A stretch of DNA of 64,000 nt, taken from positions 51,671 through 115,670 of the forward strand of contig NZ_JBEFTX010000024.1 in assembly GCF_040195635.1 (NCBI RefSeq), in the 5' to 3' direction. The translations under genes and the position numbers were made by a program. The notes beneath the pieces were generated by a model, which did not search any database, was not told where the DNA came from, and saw only the letters and a list, made by a program, of their open reading frames with translations. The stretch comes from Thermasporomyces sp040195635 (GTDB lineage: Bacteria > Actinomycetota > Actinomycetes > Propionibacteriales > Actinopolymorphaceae). Of the stretch, positions 1 to 8,119 are shown piece by piece. Positions within the stretch are counted from its first letter, which is position 1; every line of letters starts with the position of its first letter.

Positions 1-82
1 ACGGATCTCCGCATGGTAGACTGCTACCTCGTTCTAGGTAGAACGGTGCCGCCTGGGTCGAGGGAAAGGGGAGCGGCCACCC

Positions 83-337
83 GTGAGTCTCAACATCAAG
101 AACGAAGAAGCCCACCGGCTGGCTCGCGAGCTGGCCGAGGCCACTGGCGAATCCATGACCCAAGCCGTGACCGAGGCACTCCGCGAACGTCTCGCGCGCG
201 TCCGCCAGCGCGAGGACTCACCCGAGGTCGAACGCCTCCTGGCGATGGGCCGCGCGATCGGCGAACGTCTCGATCCCTACTGGAGAAGTATCGACCATGG
301 CGAGCTCCTCTACGACGAGAAGGGCTTGCCACGTTGA
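83..337 (+). CDS. vapB: VapB-type antitoxin
   Basis: An 84-residue antitoxin of the Rv0623/PSK transcription-factor class (PF07704 type). The N-terminal half (MSLNIKNEEAHRLARELAEA) matches the DNA-binding and dimerisation region of these antitoxins. The acidic C-terminal half is the usual toxin-wrapping tail. It is expected to bind and neutralise the VapC encoded next and, with it, to repress the operon. The GTG start is chosen because a GGGGAG ribosome site lies about 9 bases upstream. The stop codon overlaps the toxin start, so the two genes are translationally coupled. Family assignment is by recognition of the N-terminal pattern; the cognate toxin directly downstream makes it firm. Confidence 0.88.
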   Translation: MSLNIKNEEAHRLARELAEATGESMTQAVTEALRERLARVRQREDSPEVERLLAMGRAIGERLDPYWRSIDHGELLYDEKGLPR

Positions 338-741
338 TTATTGAGACGTCCGCGCTGGTCGCCATCCTTCGGGACGAACCAGCCGCCCGGGAATGCGCCC
401 GTGCGATCCTGGGCGCCTCCCATCGACGGCTTTCAGCAGCTGGATACCTCGAGGCGGCGATCGTGATCGACGGCTCGGGAGATCCGGTTGCCAGCAGACA
501 GTTGGACACCTTGCTCGCCGACTTCGACATCGGGATCGAGCCCCTCACCGAGCGGCAGGCTCAGATCGCGCGGGCCGCGTATCGCGACTTCGGCAAGGGA
601 CGCGGAAACTCTGCCCGGCTGAACTTCGGCGACTGCATGTCCTACGCCCTTGCCACAGACCTGAACGAGCCTCTGCTCTTCGTCGGTGACGACTTCAGCA
701 AGACCGACGTCAAGGACGCGCTCGCAGGTGATCGCGACTGA
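334..741 (+). CDS. vapC: VapC-type PIN-domain toxin
   Basis: A 135-residue PIN-domain ribonuclease toxin. The start is TTG at 334-336, sharing bases with the vapB TGA, and gives the typical N-terminus MIIETSALVAIL. The acidic active-site residues of PIN domains are visible: E4 of the ETSAL motif, the E of GYLEAA near residue 42, the D of NFGDCMSYALA, and the D pair of FVGDDF near the C-terminus. Active VapC toxins cleave tRNA or rRNA; the target here cannot be read from the sequence. An in-frame upstream ATG at 13 would add a long basic extension overlapping vapB and is rejected. Length and motifs suggest an intact toxin. Confidence 0.88.
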   Translation: MIIETSALVAILRDEPAARECARAILGASHRRLSAAGYLEAAIVIDGSGDPVASRQLDTLLADFDIGIEPLTERQAQIARAAYRDFGKGRGNSARLNFGDCMSYALATDLNEPLLFVGDDFSKTDVKDALAGDRD

Positions 742-793
742 CCGGCACGGTCGACTCCGGCGCTGCGTCCCTTTCTGCTGCTAGCGTCCAGCC

Positions 794-1279
794 ATGGCTG
801 CACGGCCCGGCGACCGGTCCGGCTGGCTCGACCTGGCCCGGGAGTTCCTTCGTACGTCCGCGCTCACCAGCGTGCGGCTCGAGGACGCGGCGGCGGTCGC
901 CTGCATGTCGCCCTTCCACTTCCACCGCAGCTTCGCGCGGACGTTCGGCGAGACGCCGCACCAGTTTGTGACCCGGCTACGCGTCGACCGGGCGAAGGCC
1001 CTGCTCGCCGGTACGGACCTGAGCGTCCTGGAGGTCTGCCTTGCGGTGGGCTACCAGAGCGCGGGGACGTTCTCGCGCCGTTTCACCGCGCTGGTGGGTC
1101 GTAGTCCGTCCGCATACCGCCACGGTGTGCGCCCCATGCTGGTCGCGGTGCCGGCGCCCGTCTCCTCCCGGCGTACACCCGGCGACCACCGCGACGGCAG
1201 TGCGCTCTGGACGCCGCCGACCCCGCGGTTCGTACCCCTCTGCTTCACCGCCGGTTGGCCCGGCACCCACGCCGCCTGA
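794..1279 (+). CDS. AraC-family transcriptional regulator (DNA-binding domain only)
   Basis: A 161-residue protein with the double helix-turn-helix of AraC/XylS regulators. Helix-turn-helix 1 covers about residues 27-52 (EDAAAVACMSPFHFHRSF) and helix-turn-helix 2 about 75-101 (VLEVCLAVGYQSAGTFSRRF), followed by the usual SPSAYR. There is no N-terminal sensor domain, so it resembles the small MarA/SoxS-like members. The C-terminal ~45 residues are Pro/Arg-rich and match no domain I recognise. It precedes the RraA-like gene by about 200 bases on the same strand and might regulate it; that is inference only. Confidence 0.85.
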   Translation: MAARPGDRSGWLDLAREFLRTSALTSVRLEDAAAVACMSPFHFHRSFARTFGETPHQFVTRLRVDRAKALLAGTDLSVLEVCLAVGYQSAGTFSRRFTALVGRSPSAYRHGVRPMLVAVPAPVSSRRTPGDHRDGSALWTPPTPRFVPLCFTAGWPGTHAA

Positions 1280-1302
1280 CCACGGGATGCCCTGACCACC
1301 GG

Positions 1303-1361
1303 GCGCCGAGAGACCGAGCGCCGAGAGACCGAGCGCCGAGAGACCGAGCGCCGAGAGACCG
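1303..1361 (+). repeat. 15-bp tandem repeat, about 4 copies
   Basis: The unit GCGCCGAGAGACCGA occurs four times head to tail (the last copy lacks one base), beginning 24 bases after the AraC stop codon. Copies are identical, so the array is recent or actively homogenised. Similar 15-bp arrays occur elsewhere in this window (17168-17262, 55821-55910, 60774-60865). Confidence 0.9.
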
Positions 1362-1413
1362 GATGGCGCCATGCATTGTCCCCATGAGGCCGGCGTACTT
1401 CGACTATTGACTC

Positions 1414-1423
1414 TTGTAGACAA
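1414..1423. promoter_or_regulatory. Possible GntR/FadR-type operator half-palindrome
   Basis: TTGTAGACAA has 4-bp inverted arms (TTGT/ACAA) in an otherwise GC-rich leader 65 bases before the RraA-like start. The pattern resembles GT-N-AC operators of FadR-class GntR proteins. It is short and could occur by chance. Confidence 0.25.
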
Positions 1424-1487
1424 TATGCGGTCCGACCTAACCTGCTGAGGGACCTGGAGTACCGCCGCCGCGCCGAAAGGATTCGCA

Positions 1488-2252
1488 ATGTCCACGGGCA
1501 CAGCAGACACTCCGACCGCCGACACTCAAGCGTCCGAACTCGCCAAGCTCTACAAGCATCTCCGAGTCGTCGACGTCTGCGACGCCATGGACGGCGTCGG
1601 CTACTTCGACATCGGCCTGATGGACCGCGACGTCCGTCCGCTCTGGCTCGGCATGAAATTCTGGGGCGAGGCGGCGACCATCCGCTGCGTACCCGCGAAC
1701 CGTCCCATGTGGAAGCTCAACTCCACCGAGGACATCGTGGCCGCGCACAGCGTCTGGTTCAACGAGGTGGGCCGACCCGCCTCGCCCTCCGGCCTGGCGC
1801 CCGGCCACGTGCTCGTCACCGACGGCGGCGGCGCGCGTGAAGTGGGCTTCTGGGGTTCGGCGAACGCGTTCTCCGCGCAGGCAAACGGAGCCGTGGGCAT
1901 CGTGACCGACGGCTACTGCCGGGACACCGCCGAGATCGCCCTCCAGCAGACGCCGGTGTGCGCGGCGGCGCGCGGCCGGCCGATCATCCCGGGTCGGATC
2001 GAGGTCGTCGAGGTCCAGACCACGATCGCGTGCGGCGGCGTACAGGTCCGCCCGGGCGACATCGTGGGCGCCGACGACGACGGCGTGATCGTCGTACCCG
2101 TGGAGATCGCCGAGGAGGTCGCCGTCCACGCGCGGGCGGTGCTGATCGCCGACATGCACGCCCGGCGGAAGATCTACGACAAGCTGGGACGGGAGCCCGA
2201 CGCGACCACCGATGTCGAGGCGGTCGAGGCCTACTACGCCGGCCTTTCCTGA
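1488..2252 (+). CDS. RraA-like / HMG (oxaloacetate) aldolase-family protein
   Basis: A 254-residue member of the RraA/4-hydroxy-4-methyl-2-oxoglutarate aldolase family. The signature glycine-rich region (about residues 117-138) is followed by GIVTDGYCRD, whose R145-D146 pair corresponds to the metal- and substrate-binding Arg-Asp of class II pyruvate aldolases. The C-terminal GDIVGADDDGVIVVP segment (about 190-204) is also a family hallmark. Such enzymes cleave 2-oxo-acids to pyruvate. An AAAGGA ribosome site precedes the ATG. It overlaps the translation region of an amidohydrolase 13 bases downstream, suggesting a small catabolic operon. The exact substrate is not determinable. Confidence 0.85.
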   Translation: MSTGTADTPTADTQASELAKLYKHLRVVDVCDAMDGVGYFDIGLMDRDVRPLWLGMKFWGEAATIRCVPANRPMWKLNSTEDIVAAHSVWFNEVGRPASPSGLAPGHVLVTDGGGAREVGFWGSANAFSAQANGAVGIVTDGYCRDTAEIALQQTPVCAAARGRPIIPGRIEVVEVQTTIACGGVQVRPGDIVGADDDGVIVVPVEIAEEVAVHARAVLIADMHARRKIYDKLGREPDATTDVEAVEAYYAGLS

Positions 2253-2265
2253 GCCGGCTCGGCCG

Positions 2266-3156
2266 ATGACGACGGGAAGCGCGCCCAGTCCGGAGTCGCC
2301 GCCCAGCGCGGCGGGCAGCATCGACGCGCACCACCATTTCTGGCGTACGCCCGAACACCACCAGCACTGGCGCGACACCGGACTACCCACCCTCGCCCGC
2401 GACTTCGAACCGGCGGACCTGGCGGTCGAACTCGAGCGGACCGGGGTGGCCGGGACAGTCCTGGTGGAGTCACTCGACGTGCCGGCGGAGAACCGTTACC
2501 TGCTGGAGTACGCCGCCCAGACGCCCTCCGTCCTGGGGGTGGTCGGCTGGCTGCCCCTGCGGGATCCGGCAGCGGCGGTGAAGACCCTGGACGAACTCGC
2601 CGGCCATCCGGTCGTACGCGGGATCCGGTACCTCGTCGGACGCGATCCCGCCGACTGGCTGGTCGAGCCGCGGACCATCGAGGTCCTGCGGGAGCTGGCC
2701 CGGCGCGATCTCGCCTGGGACATCGTGCCGGTCACGTCCGGCCACGTCGACCATGTGTGCACGATCGCCGAGGCCGTGCCCGACCTGCGGATCGTCGCCG
2801 ACCACCTCGCCCGACCGCCGCTCGACACCGGTGGATGGGAGCCGTGGGCGTCCGGGATCGCGCGCCTCGCGTCGCACCCCAACGTCGCGCTCAAACTCTC
2901 GGTCGGGATCGACGTCCTCACCCGCTGGCCGGCCTGGCAGCCGGAGCGGTTGGGCCGCTACGTGGGCCGGGCCCTCGAACAGTTCGGCCCTCGGCGGCTG
3001 ATGCTGGCGAGCAACTGGCCGGTGATCATGGTGCGGCGTACGTACGCGGAGACGATGGCGGATCTCCTCGCCGCGCTGGGCACCGGTGTCGCGCCGGATG
3101 ATCTCGCCGAAGTCCGTGCGGGCACCGCCCGCCGCTGGTACCGGCTTCGCAGGTGA
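2266..3156 (+). CDS. Amidohydrolase (amidohydro_2; fuconolactonase/PDC-lactonase-like)
   Basis: A 296-residue TIM-barrel hydrolase. The N-terminal IDAHHHFW motif (H22-H24) is typical of the amidohydrolase-2 branch that includes L-fuconolactonase and 2-pyrone-4,6-dicarboxylate lactonase. The LIxxH-type VADHLARPP motif lies around residue 180 and a final ASNWPV metal-ligand region near 250, where lactonases have SNWP/SDFP. I choose ATG 2266, 13 bases after the upstream stop. Pairing with an RraA-like aldolase suggests lactone opening followed by pyruvate-releasing cleavage, as in protocatechuate 4,5-cleavage or sugar-lactone routes. That pathway assignment is inference. Confidence 0.82.
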   Translation: MTTGSAPSPESPPSAAGSIDAHHHFWRTPEHHQHWRDTGLPTLARDFEPADLAVELERTGVAGTVLVESLDVPAENRYLLEYAAQTPSVLGVVGWLPLRDPAAAVKTLDELAGHPVVRGIRYLVGRDPADWLVEPRTIEVLRELARRDLAWDIVPVTSGHVDHVCTIAEAVPDLRIVADHLARPPLDTGGWEPWASGIARLASHPNVALKLSVGIDVLTRWPAWQPERLGRYVGRALEQFGPRRLMLASNWPVIMVRRTYAETMADLLAALGTGVAPDDLAEVRAGTARRWYRLRR

Positions 3157-3267
3157 GGCTCGCCTGAGGCGCTGGCGCGGCGCGCAAGATCGGAGATGCG
3201 ACCCGCCCTGGCGGCGGCCTAGTGTCGATGGACGCACCGCACCGCGTTTCCGAAGGGACCAGCCAGC

Positions 3268-3684
<417 letters not shown>

Positions 3685-3706
3685 CTCCTGGCGCGGCGCA
3701 GAGCGG

Positions 3707-4924
3707 CTACACCGCCCGTCCGGCCACGGCGTTCGCGTCGCCGTCGAGGTCGGCGTAGGTGGCGAGGGACGGGCCGCGGCGCTGCTGCAGGTCGGCGGCG
3801 ACCTCCTCGGCATCGCGCAGCACCCGGAGCGCGTTGGCACCGGCGAGTTTCACCAGGTCCGCTTCGGACCAACCACGGTCGAGCAGCGCGGCGAACAGGC
3901 GCGGATAGCCGGACACGTCCTCCAACCCGAGGGGCAACGTGTCGGTCCCGTCGTAGTCGCCGCCGACCCCGATGTGGTCGATGCCGGCGACCTCGCGGGC
4001 GTGCTCGACGTGCGCCACCACGTCAGCCAGCGTCGCATCTGGCTTGGGGTGGGCCTTCTTCCACTCGTCCGCGAAGGGAAAGAACGCCTGCAGGTCGCGC
4101 GGATTCACCCCTTGTGCCCACGCCGCCTCGGCGGCCTCGGCGCGCCACTGCGCACAGGCCGGCGCGACGAAGTCGGGCACGAACGTCACCATGCACACGC
4201 CGCCGTTGCCGGGCAACGCAGCGAGCACGTCGTCGGGCACGTTGCGCGGGACGTCACAGACGGCGCGGGTCGACGAGTGCGAGAAGATCACCGGCGCCTC
4301 GCTCACCCGGAGCGCCGCGCGCATCGTGTCTGCCGAGACGTGGGAGAGGTCGACGAGCATGCCGAGCCGGTTCATCTCGCGGACGACCTCCTCGCCGAAC
4401 GGAGAGAGCCCGCGCCCGCACTGGGCCGGCTCGTCGGTCGCTGCGTCAGCCCACGGCACGTTGTCGTTGTGGGTGAGGGTCAGGTAGCGCACGCCGAGCG
4501 CGTACATCGCCCGGAGCGTCCCGAGCGAACAGTCGATCGAATGCCCGCCCTCCATGCCCATCAGGGACGCGACCCGACCAGACGCGAAGACCTTCGCCAC
4601 CTCGTCGGCGGTGGTCGCGAGCCCGAACGTGTCGGCGTACCGGTGGATCATCGCGTACACCGCGTCGATCTGTTCGAGCGTCGCCGAGACCGCGTGGTCG
4701 CCCTGCAGCCGGCTCGGCACATAGACCGACCAGAACTGCGCCCCGACACGGCCCTCGCGCAACCGAGGGATGTCGGTGTGCAACGCGGGAGCCGGTTGAC
4801 CGATGTCGAGCCGGTCGAAGTCGTACGCCGCATGCAGGCGCATCGCGATCGGAAGGTCGTTGTGCCCGTCGACGAGCGGATTCGCGGCCAGCAACGCCTT
4901 GGCCCGATCGAGGCTGGTGTCCAT
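3707..4924 (-). CDS. Membrane dipeptidase-like peptidase M19 (renal dipeptidase family)
   Basis: A 405-residue zinc dipeptidase of family M19. The metal ligands are all present: H21 and D23 in LVDGHNDLP, the glutamate of LMGMEGGHS, the histidines of LVDLSHVS and VIFSHSSTR, and the final GVGGDYDG motif. No signal peptide is seen at MDTSLDRAKALL, so it is probably cytoplasmic. Bacterial M19 enzymes hydrolyse L,D or L,L dipeptides, some with D-amino acid specificity. It is transcribed leftwards, away from a small membrane-protein gene 38 bases upstream on the same strand. Confidence 0.9.
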   Translation of the reverse strand: MDTSLDRAKALLAANPLVDGHNDLPIAMRLHAAYDFDRLDIGQPAPALHTDIPRLREGRVGAQFWSVYVPSRLQGDHAVSATLEQIDAVYAMIHRYADTFGLATTADEVAKVFASGRVASLMGMEGGHSIDCSLGTLRAMYALGVRYLTLTHNDNVPWADAATDEPAQCGRGLSPFGEEVVREMNRLGMLVDLSHVSADTMRAALRVSEAPVIFSHSSTRAVCDVPRNVPDDVLAALPGNGGVCMVTFVPDFVAPACAQWRAEAAEAAWAQGVNPRDLQAFFPFADEWKKAHPKPDATLADVVAHVEHAREVAGIDHIGVGGDYDGTDTLPLGLEDVSGYPRLFAALLDRGWSEADLVKLAGANALRVLRDAEEVAADLQQRRGPSLATYADLDGDANAVAGRAV

Positions 4925-4962
4925 GCCGCCTCATCATTCCGTACGGCTGCACACACGGTGGG

Positions 4963-5385
4963 CTACGCCTGCTGACGCCCTTCGGCCTGGATACCCGTCG
5001 AGGACTCTGGACGCGGCCGCCCGACCATCACCACAAACGGCGCCGCCGGAATGAGCAGTAACCCGACGATAATCAGGAGCGCGTACGCATTAGGGCTCTC
5101 GGCAAAGAAGAGTGCAGCGACACTTAGTGGCGCGAAGCTGAGGAAGCATAAGAGCATGGCGATGATTCCGAGTAGGCGCCAGCGCCGCGGATCGCTAGAT
5201 CCGCCCACTACGAGCATGCCAGCTGCCAGAGCCACAACGAGCGCCGCGTAGGCAGACAAAAGGTCCAGCCCGAAGCGCGCGACATAGGCAATCAGCGCAG
5301 CCGCAGCACCCACGATGAAGATCGCCCCCACAGCGAGCGCGAGATGTCGAGCGGTCGAACTGAGAGATTTGACTTGGAACTTCAT
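4963..5385 (-). CDS. Small four-helix membrane protein, function unknown
   Basis: A 140-residue protein starting at ATG 5383-5385 (MKFQVKSLSSTARHLALAVG). Four hydrophobic segments are evident, at about residues 14-34, 40-60, 67-90 and 95-115, with a charged C-terminal tail (GRPRPESSTG). I recognise no family. The open frame extends upstream to 5514 but that part is Arg-rich and non-hydrophobic, so the inner ATG is preferred. The gene lies between the groEL terminator and the M19 gene. Confidence 0.6.
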   Translation of the reverse strand: MKFQVKSLSSTARHLALAVGAIFIVGAAAALIAYVARFGLDLLSAYAALVVALAAGMLVVGGSSDPRRWRLLGIIAMLLCFLSFAPLSVAALFFAESPNAYALLIIVGLLLIPAAPFVVMVGRPRPESSTGIQAEGRQQA

Positions 5386-5570
5386 CGGTTCATGCTCCAC
5401 TTCGAACTGGTGCCGTCCCGTGCGGACCCGTCGTCGAGGTCCGCGGTCGCCTGTGGCCAGCGTCCTTTGTCGAACGCGGATTCCGTCGCAACCGTCCGTG
5501 TCCGGTTTGTCCACAGGGCGATGCGCCGAACACAGACCGGCACGATTCGTTCGTCGTAAGGAAACAAGAT

Positions 5571-5602
5571 GGGGCGGTCCCGGATTGCTCCGGGACCGCC
5601 CC
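5571..5602 (-). terminator. Intrinsic terminator of groEL
   Basis: A perfect 13-bp stem (GGGGCGGTCCCGG paired with its complement) with a 6-base loop lies 39 bases beyond the groEL stop. On the minus strand it is followed by ATCTTGTTT, a U-rich tract unusual for this GC content. This is a convincing factor-independent terminator. Confidence 0.88.
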
Positions 5603-5640
5603 TTCTTGGTCGTGCGTACGTACGAAGGTGGGCGTGGGAC

Positions 5641-7272
5641 TCAGAAGTCCATGCCGCCACCGTCGGGCATACCGCCGCCCGCCGGTGCCTTCTCCTTCTC
5701 CGGCTTGTCCGCGATGACCGCTTCCGTGGTGAGGAAGAGGGCGGCGATGGACGAAGCGTTCTGCAGCGCGGAACGAACGACCTTCGCCGGGTCGGGCACG
5801 CCGGCCTTGAGCATGTCGACGTACTCACCGGTCGCGGCGTTCAGGCCCTGGCCGGCAGGCAGACCGCGCACCTTCTCCGCGACCACACCGCCTTCGAGGC
5901 CCGCGTTGATCGCGATCTGCTTGAGCGGAGCCTCCAGCGCCACCTTGACGATGTTGGCTCCGGTGAGCTCGTCACCCTCGAGGTCGAGCTTGTCGAACGC
6001 CTTGATCCCGGCCTGGACGAGCGCCACGCCGCCACCGGCGACGATGCCCTCCTCCACCGAGGCCTTCGCCGCGCGAACGGCGTCCTCGATCCGGTGCTTG
6101 CGCTCCTTCAGCTCCACCTCGGTGGCGGCGCCGACCTTGATCACCGCAACGCCGCCGGCGAGCTTCGCCAGCCGCTCCTGCAGCTTCTCGCGGTCGTAGT
6201 CGGAGTCACTGTTCTCGATCTCGGCACGGATCTGGTTGACCCGGCCAGCGATCTGGTCGGAGTCGCCCGCGCCCTCGACGATGGTCGTCTCGTCCTTGGT
6301 GACCGTGACCTTGCGGGCCCGGCCGAGCAGGTCGAGGCTGGCGTTCTCGAGCTTGAGACCGACCTCCTCGGAGATGACCTGGCCACCGGTGAGGATGGCG
6401 ATGTCACCGAGCATGGCCTTGCGCCGGTCGCCGAAGCCGGGTGCCTTGACGGCAACCGACTTGAACGTGCCGCGCATCTTGTTGACGACGAGCGTGGCCA
6501 GGGCCTCGCCCTCGACGTCCTCGGCGATGATCAGCAGCGGCTTGCCCGACTGCATGACCTTCTCCAGGATTGGGAGCAGGTCCTTGACGGCGGAGATCTT
6601 GGAGTTGGCGATCAGGACGTACGGGTCGTCCAGCGTCGCCTCCATCCGCTCCATGTCGGTGGCGAAGTAGGCCGAGATGTAACCCTTGTCGAAGCGCATA
6701 CCCTCGGTGAGCTCGAGCTCGAGGCCGAAGGTGTTGCTCTCCTCGACGGTGATGACGCCTTCCTTGCCGACCTTGTCCATCGCCTCGGCGATGATCTCGC
6801 CGACGCTGGTGTCGCCACCGGCGGAGACAGCCGCGACGGACGCGATCTGCTCCTTGGTCTCGACGTCCTTCGCGGCCTGCGCGAGCTGCTCGGTCACCCG
6901 CTCGACGGCTGCCTCGATACCACGCTTGAGGCCCATCGGGTTGGCACCGGCAGCGACGTTGCGAAGGCCCTCGCGGACCAGCGCCTGCGCCAGGACGGTC
7001 GCGGTGGTCGTGCCGTCGCCGGCCACGTCATCGGTCTTCTTGGCAACTTCCTTGACGAGCTCGGCCCCGATCTTCTCCCACGGGTCTTCGAGCTCGATCT
7101 CCTTGGCAATGGAGACGCCGTCGTTGGTGATCGTCGGCGCGCCCCACTTCTTCTCGAGGACGACGTTGCGACCCTTGGGACCAAGGGTCACCTTGACGGC
7201 ATCGGCAAGCGAGTTCATTCCCCGCTCGAGACCGCGTCGCGCGTCCTCGTTGAACGCGATGATCTTGGGCAT
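5641..7272 (-). CDS. groEL: Chaperonin GroEL (Hsp60)
   Basis: A 543-residue chaperonin. Hallmarks are the N-terminal MPKIIAFNEDARRGLERG, the ATP-binding VAGDGTTTATVLAQALV, the conserved apical-domain VEDVEGEALATLVVN and a C-terminal Gly-Met-rich tail ending GGGMDF. The tail is the GGM type of canonical folding GroELs, not the His-rich type of the second actinobacterial copy. No groES is adjacent, matching the stand-alone groEL2 arrangement known in actinobacteria. Two CIRCE elements cover the promoter, so HrcA control is expected, and a strong terminator follows. A long open frame on the opposite strand is a shadow. Confidence 0.98.
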   Translation of the reverse strand: MPKIIAFNEDARRGLERGMNSLADAVKVTLGPKGRNVVLEKKWGAPTITNDGVSIAKEIELEDPWEKIGAELVKEVAKKTDDVAGDGTTTATVLAQALVREGLRNVAAGANPMGLKRGIEAAVERVTEQLAQAAKDVETKEQIASVAAVSAGGDTSVGEIIAEAMDKVGKEGVITVEESNTFGLELELTEGMRFDKGYISAYFATDMERMEATLDDPYVLIANSKISAVKDLLPILEKVMQSGKPLLIIAEDVEGEALATLVVNKMRGTFKSVAVKAPGFGDRRKAMLGDIAILTGGQVISEEVGLKLENASLDLLGRARKVTVTKDETTIVEGAGDSDQIAGRVNQIRAEIENSDSDYDREKLQERLAKLAGGVAVIKVGAATEVELKERKHRIEDAVRAAKASVEEGIVAGGGVALVQAGIKAFDKLDLEGDELTGANIVKVALEAPLKQIAINAGLEGGVVAEKVRGLPAGQGLNAATGEYVDMLKAGVPDPAKVVRSALQNASSIAALFLTTEAVIADKPEKEKAPAGGGMPDGGGMDF

Positions 7273-7380
7273 CTAGCTGGATCCTCCCCCAGTCGGGTGG
7301 ATGTCGTGTGGCCGGCCCGACGCCCGCGACGGACGGCCCCTCACCATGCCAGGGGCCTCGCCGAACCGCCCTGCAGCGGA

Positions 7381-7407
7381 TTGTCACTCGCGACCTTCGA
7401 GTGCTAA
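7381..7407. promoter_or_regulatory. CIRCE element 1 (HrcA operator)
   Basis: TTGTCACTC-N9-GAGTGCTAA matches the CIRCE consensus TTAGCACTC-N9-GAGTGCTAA at 16 of 18 arm positions. It lies in the untranslated leader between the predicted transcription start and the groEL start codon. Confidence 0.85.
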
Positions 7408-7412
7408 GCACG

Positions 7413-7441
7413 TGTTTAGCACTCGACAGGGGAGAGTGCAA
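7413..7441 (-). promoter_or_regulatory. groEL promoter
   Basis: On the minus strand TTGCAC (7441-7436) is separated by exactly 17 bases from TAAACA (7418-7413), a fair housekeeping -35/-10 pair. It coincides with CIRCE element 2, as expected for a repressed promoter. Transcription would start near 7405, inside CIRCE element 1. Confidence 0.65.
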
Positions 7442-7442
7442 G
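7416..7442. promoter_or_regulatory. CIRCE element 2 (HrcA operator)
   Basis: TTAGCACTC-N9-GAGTGCAAG matches the consensus at 16 of 18 arm positions. It overlaps the predicted -35 and -10 boxes and is separated from CIRCE element 1 by 8 bases, giving two operators on one promoter. Confidence 0.88.
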
Positions 7443-7528
7443 CGGCTGGCCTGCCGGTGGGGTCGAACACGGGAGCTAGCATCGGTGCTCATGGCGTGCG
7501 GTGATCGGCTGGGGAGAGGTGGAACGTC

Positions 7529-7960
7529 GTGTCCGAGGCGGAGGAGGCTCAGGACAGCCCGGTGGACTGGGTAGCTCAGCACACCCGCCACTACCTCGAC
7601 ACTGGGCGTACTGGAGACCAGCTGGGCCTGCCGGCATTGCTGTTGACGACTCGCGGTCGCAGGTCGGGCAAGTGGCGGCGTACGGTCTTGTACTACGGCG
7701 AGGACAGCGATCGCTATCTCCTGGTGCCGTCGAACAGTGGGCTTCCTGGGTACCCCGCGTGGTATCTCAACCTGCTCGAGCATCCCGAGGTACGCATACA
7801 GATCGGCTTGGAACCAGTTTTTACCGCCTGCGCCCGCCTTGCGACGGCCGAGGAGCAACCGCCACTGTGGGCCACGATGGTGTCGATGCTCCCGGACTAC
7901 GAGACGTATCGATCGATGAGCGGCCGTGACTTTCCGGTCGTGATCCTGCAGCGGACATGA
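7529..7960 (+). CDS. Deazaflavin (F420)-dependent nitroreductase-family protein
   Basis: A 143-residue split-beta-barrel protein of the DDN/FDOR-A family. The diagnostic central segment is LTTRGRRSGKWRRTVLYY (about residues 39-56), followed by VPSNSGLPGYPAWYLNLLEH and HPEVRIQIG, all typical of F420H2-binding reductases. Members reduce nitroimidazoles, quinones or other electrophiles using F420H2 and often serve in redox protection. The GTG start at 7529 sits behind GGGGAGAGGTGG. It is transcribed divergently from groEL. The physiological substrate is unknown. Confidence 0.85.
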   Translation: MSEAEEAQDSPVDWVAQHTRHYLDTGRTGDQLGLPALLLTTRGRRSGKWRRTVLYYGEDSDRYLLVPSNSGLPGYPAWYLNLLEHPEVRIQIGLEPVFTACARLATAEEQPPLWATMVSMLPDYETYRSMSGRDFPVVILQRT

Positions 7961-8119
7961 TCTTCAGCGATTGGAGTCGGGCTGGCTTGACACCGGCCTG
8001 ACGCCGGTTCATTGCGGTCTTCGTCCGAGCATGCGGGGCGATTTGGTGGGGCGAGAACCCCGCCAGCCGGGATGCGGGATGTCGTGTGCGGACCCGGCAC
8101 TACCAGACAAAACCCTCAT

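Noticed and set aside
5386..5514. N-terminal extension of the small membrane protein
   Set aside because: The 43 extra residues are Arg/Asp-rich without a ribosome site at the upstream start, and ATG 5383-5385 gives a normal membrane-protein start.
5569..7407. Long open frame on the plus strand opposite groEL (about 610 codons)
   Set aside because: Its product is Leu/Asp/Gly/Val-rich low-information sequence that mirrors groEL codons; GC-rich third positions create such antisense frames.
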